The translations under genes and the position numbers were made by a program. 64,000 nucleotides of DNA from Epichloe hybrida. Its lineage: Eukaryota; Ascomycota; Sordariomycetes; Hypocreales; Clavicipitaceae. The DNA lies in contig JAFEKR010000003.1 of NCBI GenBank assembly GCA_019022495.1, positions 1,860,001 to 1,924,000 of the forward strand, written 5' to 3'. Below the pieces are notes generated by a model. The model was not told the origin of the DNA. It worked only from the letters and a program-made list of their open reading frames with translations, and made no database searches. Position 1 is the first letter of the stretch. Every line of letters starts with the position of its first letter. This document shows positions 1 through 10,715 of this stretch, piece after piece.

Positions 1-1136
1 TCCATCCACTTCTGCTTAACGGCAAGTTCGCACATGCCCTTGAAAGCAGCCACTGCCAACATGGTAAAGACGACAAAGATGCAGAAAAAGACCAGTCCCG
101 TCATGAACAGGTTCGTGGTTTCAATCTTGGAGCGGAAGGCCACGCGCTGGATTCCGTACACAATGTAAGCACCCGACGAAGTCATGACGTTGGCTCGCTT
201 CACAAGATTGGTGGCGGCGGTGAAGGCAGGCTTGGGCATCATGGCGGCACCACGTTTGAAGAGATTCAGGCCATGCCCAGCTACTCCGAGGCCGCGCTTT
301 TCGACTTGAACGGAAACGGTCGTGAGGGTGTCGAAGATTGTGGACGGGGTACCGCCAGTGGCTCGCTGGTACCAGGTGAGGATGTCCTGCATAAAATTGA
401 TCTTGATGATGCCCATCGACCACTGGTAGTCTTGCGTCCAAGACTGAACAATAGGCGGCAAGCGAACGCTGGAAAGACCTAGAATGGCTTGAGCCTGGAA
501 GTAGCCAAAGAGGGACAGGGAGTTGGCGGCAACGTGCGCGGCCGTGTTGGAGTGTCCGAGGCCATTGACGATGGCGGAGGAGACCAAGGCCAAACCGGCG
601 ATGATGGCGGTAGCCCACTTGACGCCAACCAAGTCAACCGTCTTTCCGTTGGAGATGTTGGCCTCGACACAGGCGATAGCGCGACGATTGTCGTCCCTGG
701 TCATGTTGATGTGAACACGGACAGTAGCATCCAAGTCGGGAATGCTGTAGGCGATACCAGGGATCTGCTTGGCCGCGTCGGCAGGAACAGGCAAGTTGAA
801 GGCAAAGGGAATCTTTCCCGCAACCATGGGGCATAAGCCGCCCAGTTTCATCTCGCACGGGTCAACAGTCCTTCTCAAGAAGGTGTATCCATACGCAGAG
901 ATGGCCAAGTCAAAGACGACGTAGCCTTGAACGGATGAGGTGGCGACAACTTCAACGGTCGCAGAGTTGTTCTTTGGCGTGTATACGACTTTGAACAGAC
1001 TGGCCGTGAAGCTCGAGTCGTCCTGACAGTTGTTGAGGGAGTTGGACATGAGCATGTTCTCACCCGTGACTGGTGAAAGCATCGAGGCCATCGAGGCCAA
1101 GAGCAAAAGCGGCGCCTTCAGAAGCGGCCGCATCAT
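1..1136 (-). CDS. TRP/flavin-carrier-type membrane protein (FLC/Pkd2-like), 3' end off the window
   Basis: An open frame runs from an ATG at 1136 to the window edge (at least 378 codons, no stop and no obvious intron), so the C-terminal channel part is missing. The N-terminus (MMRPLLKAPLLLLA) is a signal peptide ending near SPVTG. A roughly 150-residue lumenal domain follows, with cysteines in SLNNCQDD, VDPCEM and GGLCPM and N-glycosylation sequons. This is the layout of the ML-like domain of fungal FLC1-3/Pkd2 proteins. A first hydrophobic segment (WATAIIAGLALVSSAIV) and the last visible one (FMTGLVFFCIFVVFTMLAVA) fit the TRP-like membrane region. In yeast and fission yeast the family affects ER FAD transport, calcium and cell-wall integrity; that role is inferred from family. 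A second ATG lies directly after the first. Confidence 0.85.
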   Translation of the reverse strand, partial: MMRPLLKAPLLLLASMASMLSPVTGENMLMSNSLNNCQDDSSFTASLFKVVYTPKNNSATVEVVATSSVQGYVVFDLAISAYGYTFLRRTVDPCEMKLGGLCPMVAGKIPFAFNLPVPADAAKQIPGIAYSIPDLDATVRVHINMTRDDNRRAIACVEANISNGKTVDLVGVKWATAIIAGLALVSSAIVNGLGHSNTAAHVAANSLSLFGYFQAQAILGLSSVRLPPIVQSWTQDYQWSMGIIKINFMQDILTWYQRATGGTPSTIFDTLTTVSVQVEKRGLGVAGHGLNLFKRGAAMMPKPAFTAATNLVKRANVMTSSGAYIVYGIQRVAFRSKIETTNLFMTGLVFFCIFVVFTMLAVAAFKGMCELAVKQKWM

Positions 1137-1853
1137 GACAGGTTGACGTGTGGGGAAAAAAAAAGGATGAGTGAGTTGTCTTGTCGAAGAGAAAACCGAA
1201 ATGACTCGCGGCGAGACGAGAGAAGAATGTGCCGCTTTAGGTGAGCGTCGTCATCGACCTGCGAAACGGCTAGTTGGTGCGTGACGGCGACTGATGATCA
1301 AGTCGGCCCAAATGCGAGTAGATTGAGATTGATCGGTCTGTCTGTCGGTGACGGTCGGTCGAATAGTCGATGGACGCGGGAAATCGGGTGCAGAAACTCC
1401 AGAAAACGACGACGAGGGAAGAAAGCAAAAGGTTGGTTTGATGTATTCGTCGCAAGCGAAGGACCCTGTTTTTTTCTTTTTTTTTTTTTTTGGTGACCGC
1501 AGGTGGTGGTGATTTTGATGTAGATGGAAACAAGAGGAAGAGGATTGACAGCGAGAAGGTGACTTCGTGTCAAAGCAGCGAATGGAATGCGGGCGGATGG
1601 AACGAACGCCTTCCGCGTACGGATTAGAAGTCGGGTATTAGACGAGGCCAGTCCCGGCAAACGAAGAGGAGGACAGACAAGGACCGTGAGATGTGGAGGA
1701 GGAAGTCGACGAGCGAGCACGAGCAGGAGACGGGGAGGCCACGACGAGTGGCGGAGAACGAGAACGAGAACGAGTGACCAACAAAAGACTAGTGCACCGC
1801 GCAGTGTGATGCCAGGGTGGGGCAGCCGGGGGAGCCGCCGGGGGGCTGTGCGG
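1137..1853. other. Intergenic: FLC-like 5' region and tail of RIB5
   Basis: About 0.7 kb without a supported gene. It holds a long T run (1469-1491, an A run on the coding strand of the left gene). I searched the minus strand for the missing end of riboflavin synthase and found no matching frame. Confidence 0.6.
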
Positions 1854-2460
1854 CTACCTCACGGCCAATACATGGTATGCAGCGCGCCAAAGTACCACTC
1901 GGCCATGAGACATTTTGGGCCAACCCCACCCGTTACCAGTCAAGCTCGTGCCATCAATGGCAATGAAACCCTTGAAGATGATGTACCGCAGCATATCCCT
2001 GTTCTTTGGCTGGAATCGAAAGGTCAAGGCATTTCCATCCGGTGTCACGGACAGAATCTCGGCCGTTGTATCGACGTGGCCTTGGACAAAGTGGCCGCCC
2101 ATGCGGGTGTCGGCCCTGACGGCACGCTCCAGGTTGACTCGGCTATCTTGGACGAGTGTACCGAGGTTGGTGATGCGCAAGGTCTCCGGGGCGACGCCGA
2201 CTTTGAAGGTGTCGCTGGTGAAGGACGTCACGGTGAGGCAGCACCCATTTACGGCGATGGAGTCACCGTCGTGGCAGTCTTTGAGGAGGAGTGATGAGGG
2301 CGGGATGGTGAAGGTCATGGTGACGCCGCCGCTGGAGTCATTGTTATCCAGGTGGGAGATGACTGACAGCGTTAGGATATGTGGGAGATTTAATTCAGCT
2401 GGGGTCGGTGAGTGAAGCGCAACACTTGCCTCCAAGGTCTTCAACGATGCCTGTGAACAT
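1854..2460 (-). CDS. RIB5: Riboflavin synthase alpha-type, apparently C-terminally truncated
   Basis: Riboflavin synthase dismutates two 6,7-dimethyl-8-ribityllumazine molecules in the last step of riboflavin synthesis. Exon 1 (2430-2460) encodes MFTGIVEDLG, the invariant family start. Exon 2 (1854-2362) has domain 1 (DGDSIAVNGCCLTVT, ETLR, VNLERAV) and the start of domain 2 (GGHFVQGHVD, GFIAIDGTSLT). Joining them needs a 67-nt intron (2363-2429) that starts GCAAGT, with CTAAC before CAG; no GT donor with a good consensus keeps the frame. After DGTSLT the frame continues into unrelated residues (GNGWGWPKMSHG) and stops, giving 179 aa against about 230-245 in the family. The usual conserved end of domain 2 is absent in every frame down to 1137. 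A GTAACG donor right after DGTSLT could hide one more intron, but I see no matching exon. It could be a broken or decayed copy, or use an unrecognised exon. Confidence 0.8.
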
Positions 2461-2963
2461 GGTGGTGGTGGTGGTGGTGAATGTCCCGGGAGAAAGACGA
2501 GGAGGCGGTTTCGGTAAGCTGAGATGCAATGTAATGGATGACAATCAGAGTGTGAAGGCTATTCTCGTGGGAGAATGGCCAACCTCAGCGGGCAAAAATG
2601 ATTTGTGCCAGAGTTTCGGTCGCTGCTCGATCCGGTAACCAACTCTTACCAACTCTTGTTGGCCGATGGCCGGCTCTATCCTACCCATCATGAACTGCCC
2701 CGCCAATTTCCAATTTGTGCTGGTCACTGCTGGAGGGGTGACCAACAAGTCGGCTATCGATAAGAGGCACCCGCCCAAAATTTTCTGCCTGGGCCAACCA
2801 GCTTCATGATGAGCTCCAGGCGGGAGGCTTTGAGTGCCGTGAGAACATTCTGTAATAACTGACGAACCACATCCTCGACCTTTGACTTTGTTTCCACGAG
2901 TATCACAGGTGATCGGCACATCACCTTCCTTCACAGCATTCACAGAGAATCTCAGCCGACGCA
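2461..2963. promoter_or_regulatory. Divergent promoter region RIB5 / ACL4
   Basis: Half a kilobase between divergently transcribed genes. A GGT repeat at about 2460-2480 abuts the riboflavin synthase start. No other defined element seen. Confidence 0.5.
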
Positions 2964-4100
2964 ATGGCGCCCAGCCGGCCGGAGAACAAGAAACCGCAGA
3001 CTCCTGCCTCTCTGCTCGTCGACGCAGAAACACAATTAGAGGTTGGCAACCTCGATGCCGCCATCGCGCTTGCCTCCAAGGGTCTTGAAGTCACTGGGAG
3101 CGGGGGGGATTTCGAGCTGCGCGCCCTCAACTTGCTCGGCACTCTTCTCGTCGAATCGGGAGAAATCGAACAAGGACGCACCTACTTCGAGCGAGCAGTG
3201 AAGCTGGACGAAGATGGCATGATGGACGAAAAAATCGGAGGTGGACCAGACAAGTTCCTTTTCCTAGCGCAGATGAGCGAAGAGGGCGGTCAAGACAGTG
3301 TGAACTGGTTCGAGAGAGGCGCGTCCACGCTAAGAAAACAGATACAAAATTTAACCGACCTACCTAGCCGGACGCCAGAGCAGCAGGCATCTCTGGATGA
3401 GAAGCAGCAGAAGCTTGGGGATGTGCTGTGCGCCGTCGCAGAAGTGTACATGACTGACTTGTCGTGGGAGGCTGACGCGGAGCAGCGATGCGAGACACTC
3501 GTCACGGAGGCTATGATGATTGCGCCCAACTCCCCTGAGACGTGGCAGGCAGTCGCCAACGTTCGCATCTCACAAGGCCGCGTTGACGAGGCCAAAACAT
3601 CTCTCCAGAGAAGCCTGGATCTCTGGCAAGATCTGCCCCCCGCGCATCCCGATGTTCCTGCGTTTCCTACACGTGTCGGCCTTGCCCGATTGCTGCTGGA
3701 GACAGAGATGGAAGACGAGGCACTGAAAGTTTTGGAGCGCCTTGTATCTGATGATGACGAGAGTGTGGAAGCTTGGTATCTGGGCGGTTGGTGCTTGTAC
3801 ATGTCGGGCGAGAAGCAGAAAGACGGTCAAGCTCAGCAGAATGGAGACGGCAAGGAGGCGTGGAAATCCACCTGGTCTACGGCACGGAAGTGGCTGGCGC
3901 AGTGTCTCAAGTTGTATGCCATGCTGGACTACGAGGACGAGAGGCTGGGCGAGCATGCTGTCGAGTTGTTCCAGAGCATTAACAAAGAGCTAGGTGAGAT
4001 GCCTGAGGGGGAGGAGGACAACTGGGAGGCATCGGGCGACGAGTGGGGTGAGGAGGAAGACGAAGACGGGGATGATGATGATGAGGAAATGGAGGGCTGA
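2964..4100 (+). CDS. ACL4: TPR-domain protein, Acl4-like ribosomal protein chaperone
   Basis: Single-exon gene of 378 codons. Tetratricopeptide helices run from about residue 15 (SLLVDAETQLEVGNLDAAIA) to 330, and the protein ends in a very acidic tail (GDEWGEEEDEDGDDDDEE). TPR superhelix plus acidic C-terminus and this length are the hallmarks of yeast Acl4, the dedicated chaperone that binds ribosomal protein Rpl4 and escorts it to pre-60S particles in the nucleus. The assignment rests on architecture and family resemblance, not on a catalytic motif. It is transcribed away from RIB5 and converges on the GIR2-like gene. Confidence 0.8.
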   Translation: MAPSRPENKKPQTPASLLVDAETQLEVGNLDAAIALASKGLEVTGSGGDFELRALNLLGTLLVESGEIEQGRTYFERAVKLDEDGMMDEKIGGGPDKFLFLAQMSEEGGQDSVNWFERGASTLRKQIQNLTDLPSRTPEQQASLDEKQQKLGDVLCAVAEVYMTDLSWEADAEQRCETLVTEAMMIAPNSPETWQAVANVRISQGRVDEAKTSLQRSLDLWQDLPPAHPDVPAFPTRVGLARLLLETEMEDEALKVLERLVSDDDESVEAWYLGGWCLYMSGEKQKDGQAQQNGDGKEAWKSTWSTARKWLAQCLKLYAMLDYEDERLGEHAVELFQSINKELGEMPEGEEDNWEASGDEWGEEEDEDGDDDDEEMEG

Positions 4101-4246
4101 GAGGCAGAGGACATTATTGAATGAACAGCTCTGAAGATGATTTGTAACGTGTTTTTCTTCGGCTTATGGCATTGACATGGCGTTTTGGGCAGGTTATGTA
4201 GAAGATGGACGGACATCCTCTGAATAGTCGCATTCTTTCAATGAAG

Positions 4247-4288
<42 letters not shown>

Positions 4289-4488
4289 TTTTCCGAAATT
4301 GATGCACTCAGTATGACGTGACCGCATTGTGTGATCTATGCTTTCGCTTCCGCGTTACCTTCACAGTATCTAGTCAGTCCCTAATAAAGAAGTTTGTAGT
4401 CCAATATATTCCAAACTCCAAACAAAATGCATGCCCTTTTCTCCGTCAGAACCTCCATCCATGTGGCCTCGTCCGATATCTTGCCCTC
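4101..4488. repeat. Convergent intergenic region with (TA)n(TG)n microsatellite
   Basis: Between two converging 3' ends. A compound dinucleotide repeat lies at about 4246-4288, first TA then TG units. Nothing else recognised. Confidence 0.8.
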
Positions 4489-5277
4489 TCAAGCAGCTTC
4501 TACAGCAAGCTTGTCCACACCCTCGGTCGGTACACCATCAACCTCCTCATCAACCTCTTCATCCACATTACCAGCCAACCCCCTCTGCCATAATTGTCTC
4601 CCCGTTAACTTGACCGGTTCCTTGATCTTCGCCTTTTTCAACTCGGCCAATCTATCCTCCTCCTCCTTCCTCTCCATTTCCTCCATCTCCCTGACGAATC
4701 CTTCCCGCCACTTCAAGAAAGTCTCGGGCGTAACTTGTGTGCCGTGGAATTTCTTGTTTTCCTCCCTCTCCGCAGCCAGTGAGGCTTCTTCCTGAGCCTT
4801 GGTGACGATGTCCTTGCGGTCCTGGATCATTTGCTCGGCTGCCTCTTTGATCGTCGACACGATGGCGAATATCATGGCCATGCCGAGGTTCTCCTGGATG
4901 ATCTCCTGCACGCCGGAAAGGAGTCGTTCCCTGTCATCGCTGATATTGAAGTGTTCGTGCGACGGGGCGTTGGGCGCACCGAGGAGGTCTAGATGGGGAG
5001 CTACGTCGGGGTACGTGTCTGGGTAGCGGACTTGGAGGAGGAAATGCGGCGCCGTGTCTTCTTCTTCATCTGGTATGTCTAGTTTTATTGATACTTGGAA
5101 TTCGGTTTCTGATAGATCTGTTGGGGTTTGTGACTTGTCGTTAGTAATGTGCTTGGGAGTCAAATTTTCGAGGTACGATGCTTTTTTTTTGGGGGGGGGG
5201 GTGGAACTACCTGTGATTTCTTCGGGGAAAATGGACTCGAGAACCTCGCGCTCCTCGACTTGTTCTTCGCGACCCAT
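4489..5277 (-). CDS. GIR2: RWD-domain protein, Gir2-like
   Basis: Two exons (5211-5277 and 4489-5117) give 231 aa. The intron (5118-5210, 93 nt, in frame so it could be misread as coding) starts GTAGTT, contains TACTAAC and ends CAACAG; it also carries adjacent C and A homopolymers. The N-terminal RWD fold is seen in EEREVLESIFPEEIT and in YPDTYPDVAPHLDLL. A charged coiled region and an acidic C-terminus with LTGRQLWQRGLAG follow. Gir2/RWDD1 proteins bind the developmentally regulated GTPase Rbg2 and the Gcn1 translation-control factor on polysomes. Head to head with PUF6 over about 0.6 kb. Confidence 0.88.
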   Translation of the reverse strand: MGREEQVEEREVLESIFPEEITGSSTPPPKKKASYLENLTPKHITNDKSQTPTDLSETEFQVSIKLDIPDEEEDTAPHFLLQVRYPDTYPDVAPHLDLLGAPNAPSHEHFNISDDRERLLSGVQEIIQENLGMAMIFAIVSTIKEAAEQMIQDRKDIVTKAQEEASLAAEREENKKFHGTQVTPETFLKWREGFVREMEEMERKEEEDRLAELKKAKIKEPVKLTGRQLWQRGLAGNVDEEVDEEVDGVPTEGVDKLAVEAA

Positions 5278-5890
5278 GGCGACTGGGTGTACGGGAAACT
5301 CACTGGGATCCCAGATTCGAAGGCTGTGATAAAGCTAGAGACTTCTTCATGAACCAATTTCGCCGTGTGTAATCCGTACGGAGTACATACACACAGAGAT
5401 GGGTGGGGGTTCTGGACGCTCCATAGCCCGCGAGGGTCGCACTCGCTGGTATCACATGACACAGAGGAATTCGGGAATTGTTTCATTATTTGTCGTGGAC
5501 TGAGACAATAGTAACAATTTGCACAAAATAATCATCTCTGAAGAGTATGTACCAAATCTATGAGGCCAATTACGCGGCCCTCAGACGTAGTACATACTCT
5601 TTTCCAGTTCATCAATCATATGCACCTTCAAGCCGGTATTTCATAGTGCATTGCGAAGTGTGTCGTCAGGAAGTGGGGCAACCTCCAGGCTCAGATTATG
5701 GAGGGACATCCCTGTCCACACTAACAAGGCGGGCCTCGTTTAGGCTTAACGCGGTGCTCACCGCTCGGCAGTTTCTAAAAAAAATTGGGAAATCGACTAC
5801 AGGCGACAGGGACAAGAGAATTTGTAAGGATTGTGCTTCTCATCACGACAGATTTTTGACCCAAATAAGTCTCCTGCCACTTTCTTAAAA
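5278..5890. promoter_or_regulatory. Divergent promoter GIR2 / PUF6
   Basis: Shared upstream region of 613 bp. It contains a TACGGAGTA motif at 5377-5385 that recurs elsewhere in intergenic DNA of this window. No other element resolved. Confidence 0.5.
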
Positions 5891-8001
5891 ATGGCTGCCA
5901 AACCTGTTGCCGCCTGCAACAAGAGGAAAGCCACCCCCAGCAGCAAAGGAAGGTCCGATTCGAAGAAGGCTCGCCTGGATGAGATCAAAGCTCAGAAGAC
6001 ATCGGCTTCGCGCGACGATGTTTCTGATTCGGACTCGGACGATGGTGGAGTACAATTGAATGACGAAAAGGATGCGAAGGTTTCCAAGAAGGAGGATTCT
6101 GGTGCCAATGCCAACACTTTCGATCGCGGTTAGTGATGTAGAGAACAATTTTTCTGCCGCCAGATACTAATAGAACCTCTCTAGCTGGTATGACCTCAAG
6201 AGAGTCCCACGCGAAACAGAAACAACTGGCATTGGAGCGAAAAGCTGCCAAACCCCTGGCCGACGAGGTTCAGCGCACCAAGAAAATCTGGGAGAGATTG
6301 AGAAGAAAGTCTCATGTGCCCAAGGAGGAACGACAGCAATTGGTTGAGGAGCTCTTTGGCATTATCACCGGCCGCTGCAAGGAGTTTGTCCTCAAGCACG
6401 ACGCCGTTCGAGCCGTTCAGACAGCCATCAAGTATGCCACGCCCGATCAAAGAAAGCAGATTGCTCGAGAACTCGAGGGAACCTATGCACAACTCGCCGA
6501 GAGCAAGTATGCCAAGTTCTTGGTAGGGAAACTACTCGTGCACAACGACGACGAGATTCGAGATTTGGTGATTCCCAACTTTTATGGCAAGGTTCGCAAG
6601 CTCATCAACCACTCCGAGGCTTCATGGATTCTCGACGATATCTACCGCACAGTTGCCACAAAGGAGCACAAGGCTGTGCTTCTTAGGGAATGGTACGGGT
6701 CGGAATTTAGTATCAAAGAATTGACAAAGGACGCCAAGCCAACCGCGGATTTGAAGGAAATCATAACCGCCGAACCCAGCAAGCGGGGTCCCATCATGAA
6801 GACCTTGTTGGATATGATCAACTCCCTTGTGCAGAAACGCATGACGGGTTTCACCATGCTGCATGATGCCATGTTGCAATATTTTGTCAACACGCAAACC
6901 GGAAGCGAAGAGTTCAATGAGTTTATCGAGATGATAAAGGGAGACGAGGGTGGTGATTTACTGAAGAACATGGCATTCACAAAGTCCGGTGCCAGGCTCT
7001 CATGCTTACTGCTGGCATACGGGTCTGCCAAGGACAGAAAACAATATCTCAAGGTATACAAGGATACCTTGGTTCTTATGTCCGGTGATGTATACGCTCA
7101 TACAGTCATTCTGACGGCCTACGATGTCATTGACGACACCAAACTCACAGCCAAGTCCGTCTTCCCCGAGCTTGTCGGCGAGAACGCGGACGAGACTACA
7201 CAAAATATCGTTGGTGCTGCCAACAACCCCAACGCCAGAACCACATTCTTGTATCTTTTCGAGGGGCTTTCCAAGTCTCTGTTCCCTGCTAGCCATTCGT
7301 TTGATCTCGAGACTTTGAAAGAAGTACACGAAATTCGCCAGACGACAAGTAAGAAGGATGCGGATATACGCCAACAGGAACTGGCCGCTTCTCTTTCACC
7401 GTACCTGATACCAGCCATCGAGCAGGGTGCTCTCGATTTGACGTCTTCTGCTTTTGGATGTCAATTCATCACCGACGTTCTCTTGTCATCGACCAGCCAC
7501 GACAAGACCGCAGCGCTGGAAGCGATTGCCCGAGCTGCGGCCGGAGATCCCAAGGAAGAACCCGCAGAGGATGCAATGGCACGACCTCACATCTCAGCTA
7601 CCTCGTTCGGCGGCCGCATGCTGAAATCCCTGATCCAGGGCGGTAGATTTGACAAAGCCGCCGGCAAAATCATTCCCACCGATCCCCCTCTCAACTTTGC
7701 CGATATCCTGTATCCAGTCATCAAGGACTACGTCATTGACTGGGCTACAGGTCCGAGCTCCTTCGTAGTTGTTGGCTTGACTGAGTCAACCGATTTCAGC
7801 AAATCTGACGAGCTAAAGAAGACTCTTCAAAAGAACAAGAAACTCTTGGAAAAGGCTGCCACCGAGATGACTCCAGAACAAGAAGCTGCCAAGGTGGCTC
7901 AAGAGGAAAAGAAGGCTGACAAGGGTGGAAAGAAGGGAAAGAAGAAGTTTGAGGCGCCTGTTGGAAATGCTGGTAGCAAGCTGCTGCTGGAGAATTTGTG
8001 A
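5891..8001 (+). CDS. PUF6: Pumilio-family RNA-binding protein Puf6
   Basis: Exon 1 (5891-6128) encodes a lysine-rich, serine/aspartate-rich N-terminus. A 56-nt intron (6129-6184, GTTAGT...CTAATAG...CTAG) joins FDR to AGMTSRESHAK. Exon 2 runs to 8001, giving 684 aa. Puf-type alpha-helical repeats start near residue 130 (ITGRCKEFVLKHDAVRAVQTA, SKYAKFLVGKLL) and extend through a conserved C-terminal block (FGGRMLKSLIQGG). The tail is basic (KKADKGGKKGKKKF). Puf6 is a nucleolar PUF protein that in yeast binds ASH1 mRNA and takes part in 60S ribosome biogenesis with Loc1 and Rpl43. The first ATG after the pyrimidine-rich leader was chosen because an upstream in-frame ATG at 5831 adds non-conserved residues. 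Confidence 0.93.
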
Positions 8002-9141
8002 GATAAAATTGCTTGGCTTAGGAGAGTCTCGGTGTACATTGTCTATATTTCATCCAAAAGCTGTAGGCATTTCTTTTGACGAGCACCATGTGGTTGCTGT
8101 GGGTCAGGCATTCGTTTATTAAATGGACGAGCTGGCGTTCATAGACATGGGCATTTTTTTTAAGTACCATTCGGCGCGAAATTCGAGCCTTTGTACAGAC
8201 ATCGAGCAATCCCAAAACATGACGCTATGTTGAGTGAGTGGGTGAGTGGGTGAGTGAGTGAGTGAGTGAGTGAGTGAGTGAGTGAGTGAGTGAGTGAGTG
8301 AGTGAGTGAGTGAGTGCTCTTGAATGGCCATGCACAGCGAGCGGACACGACATTGGCCGTTTCACATGTTTTGCACGTAAAACCCAGCGTCACACCATCC
8401 TCGACTCGGTGTTTGTTTGCTCATCGTCAACGCAGGGAGATGGGCGAAGAGCCCACTGCTTGGGCGGAAGGGGGACGCGGGAATAGGGGGGCGGAACAAG
8501 ATCAACTGATCTTCACTGCAATGAAATGAAACGAGATGGCTTACTCGGGCTTACTTGATCGTATCTTCCTGATCTGCCAGCGTGGTCCAAGCAAGTACAT
8601 GCAAGCATTGTCATCGCCAGCCCGCCCTCATGTTGTAGACAGACACGAAAACCCGAAACGCTTCGCAAGAGTCCAAGCAATGAAAGACTCGCTTTGGCGA
8701 GTGCGCAACTTGTAGAAGCTGAGATTGCAAGAGGCTGGGTCGTGGCAGGTGTCATCTTGTCCCACCAGACAGACGGTCTGCCCGTCCACCTGTAGCCAGC
8801 CGTCGAGCAACTTGTTTCTGCCACGTACCGTGGTGGTCTTCCAACCTTCTACCACCTCCTCGCATCAATGCTCACTGCTTCTTACAATCCCTGGACTGAG
8901 ATTGACCCTGACCATGGACGGTTCCTGGGATGCGTGGATGTAGCATGGTTTAAGCACACATTCACTGGTCTCCTCGTAGTTAGTCACCATCAGGCCATCA
9001 GGTGAGGCAACAACCAATGTCGACGACGGCCTTGCTTTTTTTTCCATCCAGTCCTTTCTATCTATTGTTTCTCGAGTCCTTCATCGTCGGCTCGAATGAG
9101 AAGACTTGGGTTCCAGGCTGACAGAACAATAGCAAGTCATA
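8002..9141. other. Intergenic, 1.1 kb, with tetranucleotide repeat
   Basis: Apart from the GAGT microsatellite this interval has only short incoherent ORFs on both strands, several generated by the repeat itself. No gene, RNA or transposon termini recognised. Confidence 0.6.
8231..8316. repeat. (TGAG)n microsatellite
   Basis: About 21 tandem TGAG units with a few G-for-A substitutions near the left end (GGTGAGTGGG). Non-coding, 3' of PUF6. Confidence 0.95.
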
Positions 9142-10191
9142 ATGCCGGGAGCATACACATGTCCCCAAGGCTACCAATACTATTCCTGCCACGGCAATGA
9201 TTTCAAAGGGTGCTGCTCGGTGAATCCCTGCTCGTTACCCGAATGCCCCCCTTCTTTTTTGCCCGAGCGAAGTCAGGAAGATTCGACAATGGGCTCAGAT
9301 ACGGAGCCTCCGACGACAACGACAACGACTCCGACTCCGACTCCGACCAAGACCGACTCTGGTGTCACGCATACTGTTCCCAATAACTCGGTCGTTACGG
9401 TGACAAAACATACGGTCATATTCTCAGAGGCACCTCCATCAACTGAGTCGTCTACTGAGGGCACCACCACATCCGAGGCGCCTGCATCGACAGCCCCGTG
9501 CACGACGTGTACTTTGCCGCCGACTACCACAACTGTGCCGTCCACAGCCAGCCCAGGTGGAGGATTTCCATCAGGAGCTGTAGCTGGGGCAGCTACTGGA
9601 GGAGCGGTCATTCTCATAATTGTTTTGATCTTGGTGTTCGTTTCGAAACACAGGAAGAAGCATCGAGTGGGCTGTGATGCGAGTGAGACGGAGACGCTGG
9701 GGGGCGATTCGCGTGTAAATGGCTGTGAGAAATCAAGCCATTCTAACGCCGGGCACACGCGTCCAAACAGCGATCCGTTTGCTCCGTTCGGGGGTAAGTG
9801 AAGCTTTTTTTTTTTCCCCTCCTCAAAGACGTATTTCTACTTTAGTCAGGTCCCCCAAGTACAAGAACAGCGGGAAACGGTTTGAATTGAAGCTGACTGT
9901 TTGCTTGTAGGTCGAGTTGATCTGTCAGAAGAGCCCCCTCGCCCACCAAGCGGGACGTTCGAAATGGACGGGGCAGGAATAACTGCTGTTGAACTGCCAG
10001 CAATTAGCATATCCGAGGCTCCAGATACTGCTAGGGCAGCATCATCTGAGGAGAATTCTCCCGTGGTCACAGCTGCTACTGATCCTGCTGCAACTCTTGC
10101 CTCGCCCACAGGTCCGCAGAGAAAGATCACGTACGTCAATCAATGGAACCAATACAGGGCAATGGCGGCTGGTGATTACATGGACAGATGA
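9142..10191 (+). CDS. Single-pass membrane protein with N-terminal cysteine motif (fungal, unnamed)
   Basis: Exon 1 (9142-9793) and exon 2 (9911-10191) are joined by a 117-nt intron (GTAAGT...TGTAG), giving 310 aa. The N-terminus has a compact cysteine cluster (CPQGYQYYSCHGNDFKGCCS, then two more cysteines), a motif I recognise from many uncharacterised fungal membrane proteins. A Thr/Pro/Ser-rich, presumably O-mannosylated stretch (residues 50-140) follows, then one transmembrane helix near 150-172 (GAATGGAVILIIVLILVFV) with a positive stop-transfer (SKHRKKHR), and a cytoplasmic tail. There is no classical signal peptide, so the helix may act as signal anchor. The layout resembles Wsc/Mid2-type surface sensors, but the cysteine motif is not a WSC domain. 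Function unknown. Confidence 0.8.
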
Positions 10192-10715
10192 GGAGCTGGG
10201 GCTTGGACAAGAGGCTTGCCAGGCAGGCGATTTTCAACGAGAGATAACTATTGAGTGTAAGAGCACAGATGACAGTATACGTGCGTGAGGGTCAAATATC
10301 TTGTACCATTGATTAGACTCATTAGAGCAGAGCAGTGCGGATGGCGGTGATCAGTCAGCCATTTACACGATATAGCGACGAGTAAGATGGCCAGATTATT
10401 TGTAGGTCATTCAGTGATTGATTCCCCAGTGAGGAACAGGAAGCCACTTATTCGTTTACCGTATGCAATGCAATGAAATTCGAGCAATGAAATAAATTAG
10501 CGAGAACGCCATGCAACTGATGAATGCCTCGTTGCTACTTCACATGCACTGCCCCGCACTTGTGGCACATTGTGTGTTTTCCAAACGGTGCACTCTGTAT
10601 GGCTCCTCTTCTCTTTTTTTCTTTGCATCATACATTCGCATTGCAAGGAAGATGCCCTTGGGAATTCCCTCTACACACCCACACCAAGACTTTGCTCCGA
10701 ATTCCGCCACCCACC
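10192..10715. other. Intergenic between two membrane-protein genes
   Basis: About 0.5 kb with no supported gene; likely 3' UTR of the left gene and promoter of the tetraspanin-like gene. Confidence 0.5.

Noticed and set aside
1298..1720. 140-codon minus frame as the missing end of riboflavin synthase
   Set aside because: No resemblance to the conserved C-terminal part of the second lumazine domain; looks like promoter composition.
8119..8393. Frames encoding THSL repeats
   Set aside because: Produced solely by the TGAG microsatellite.
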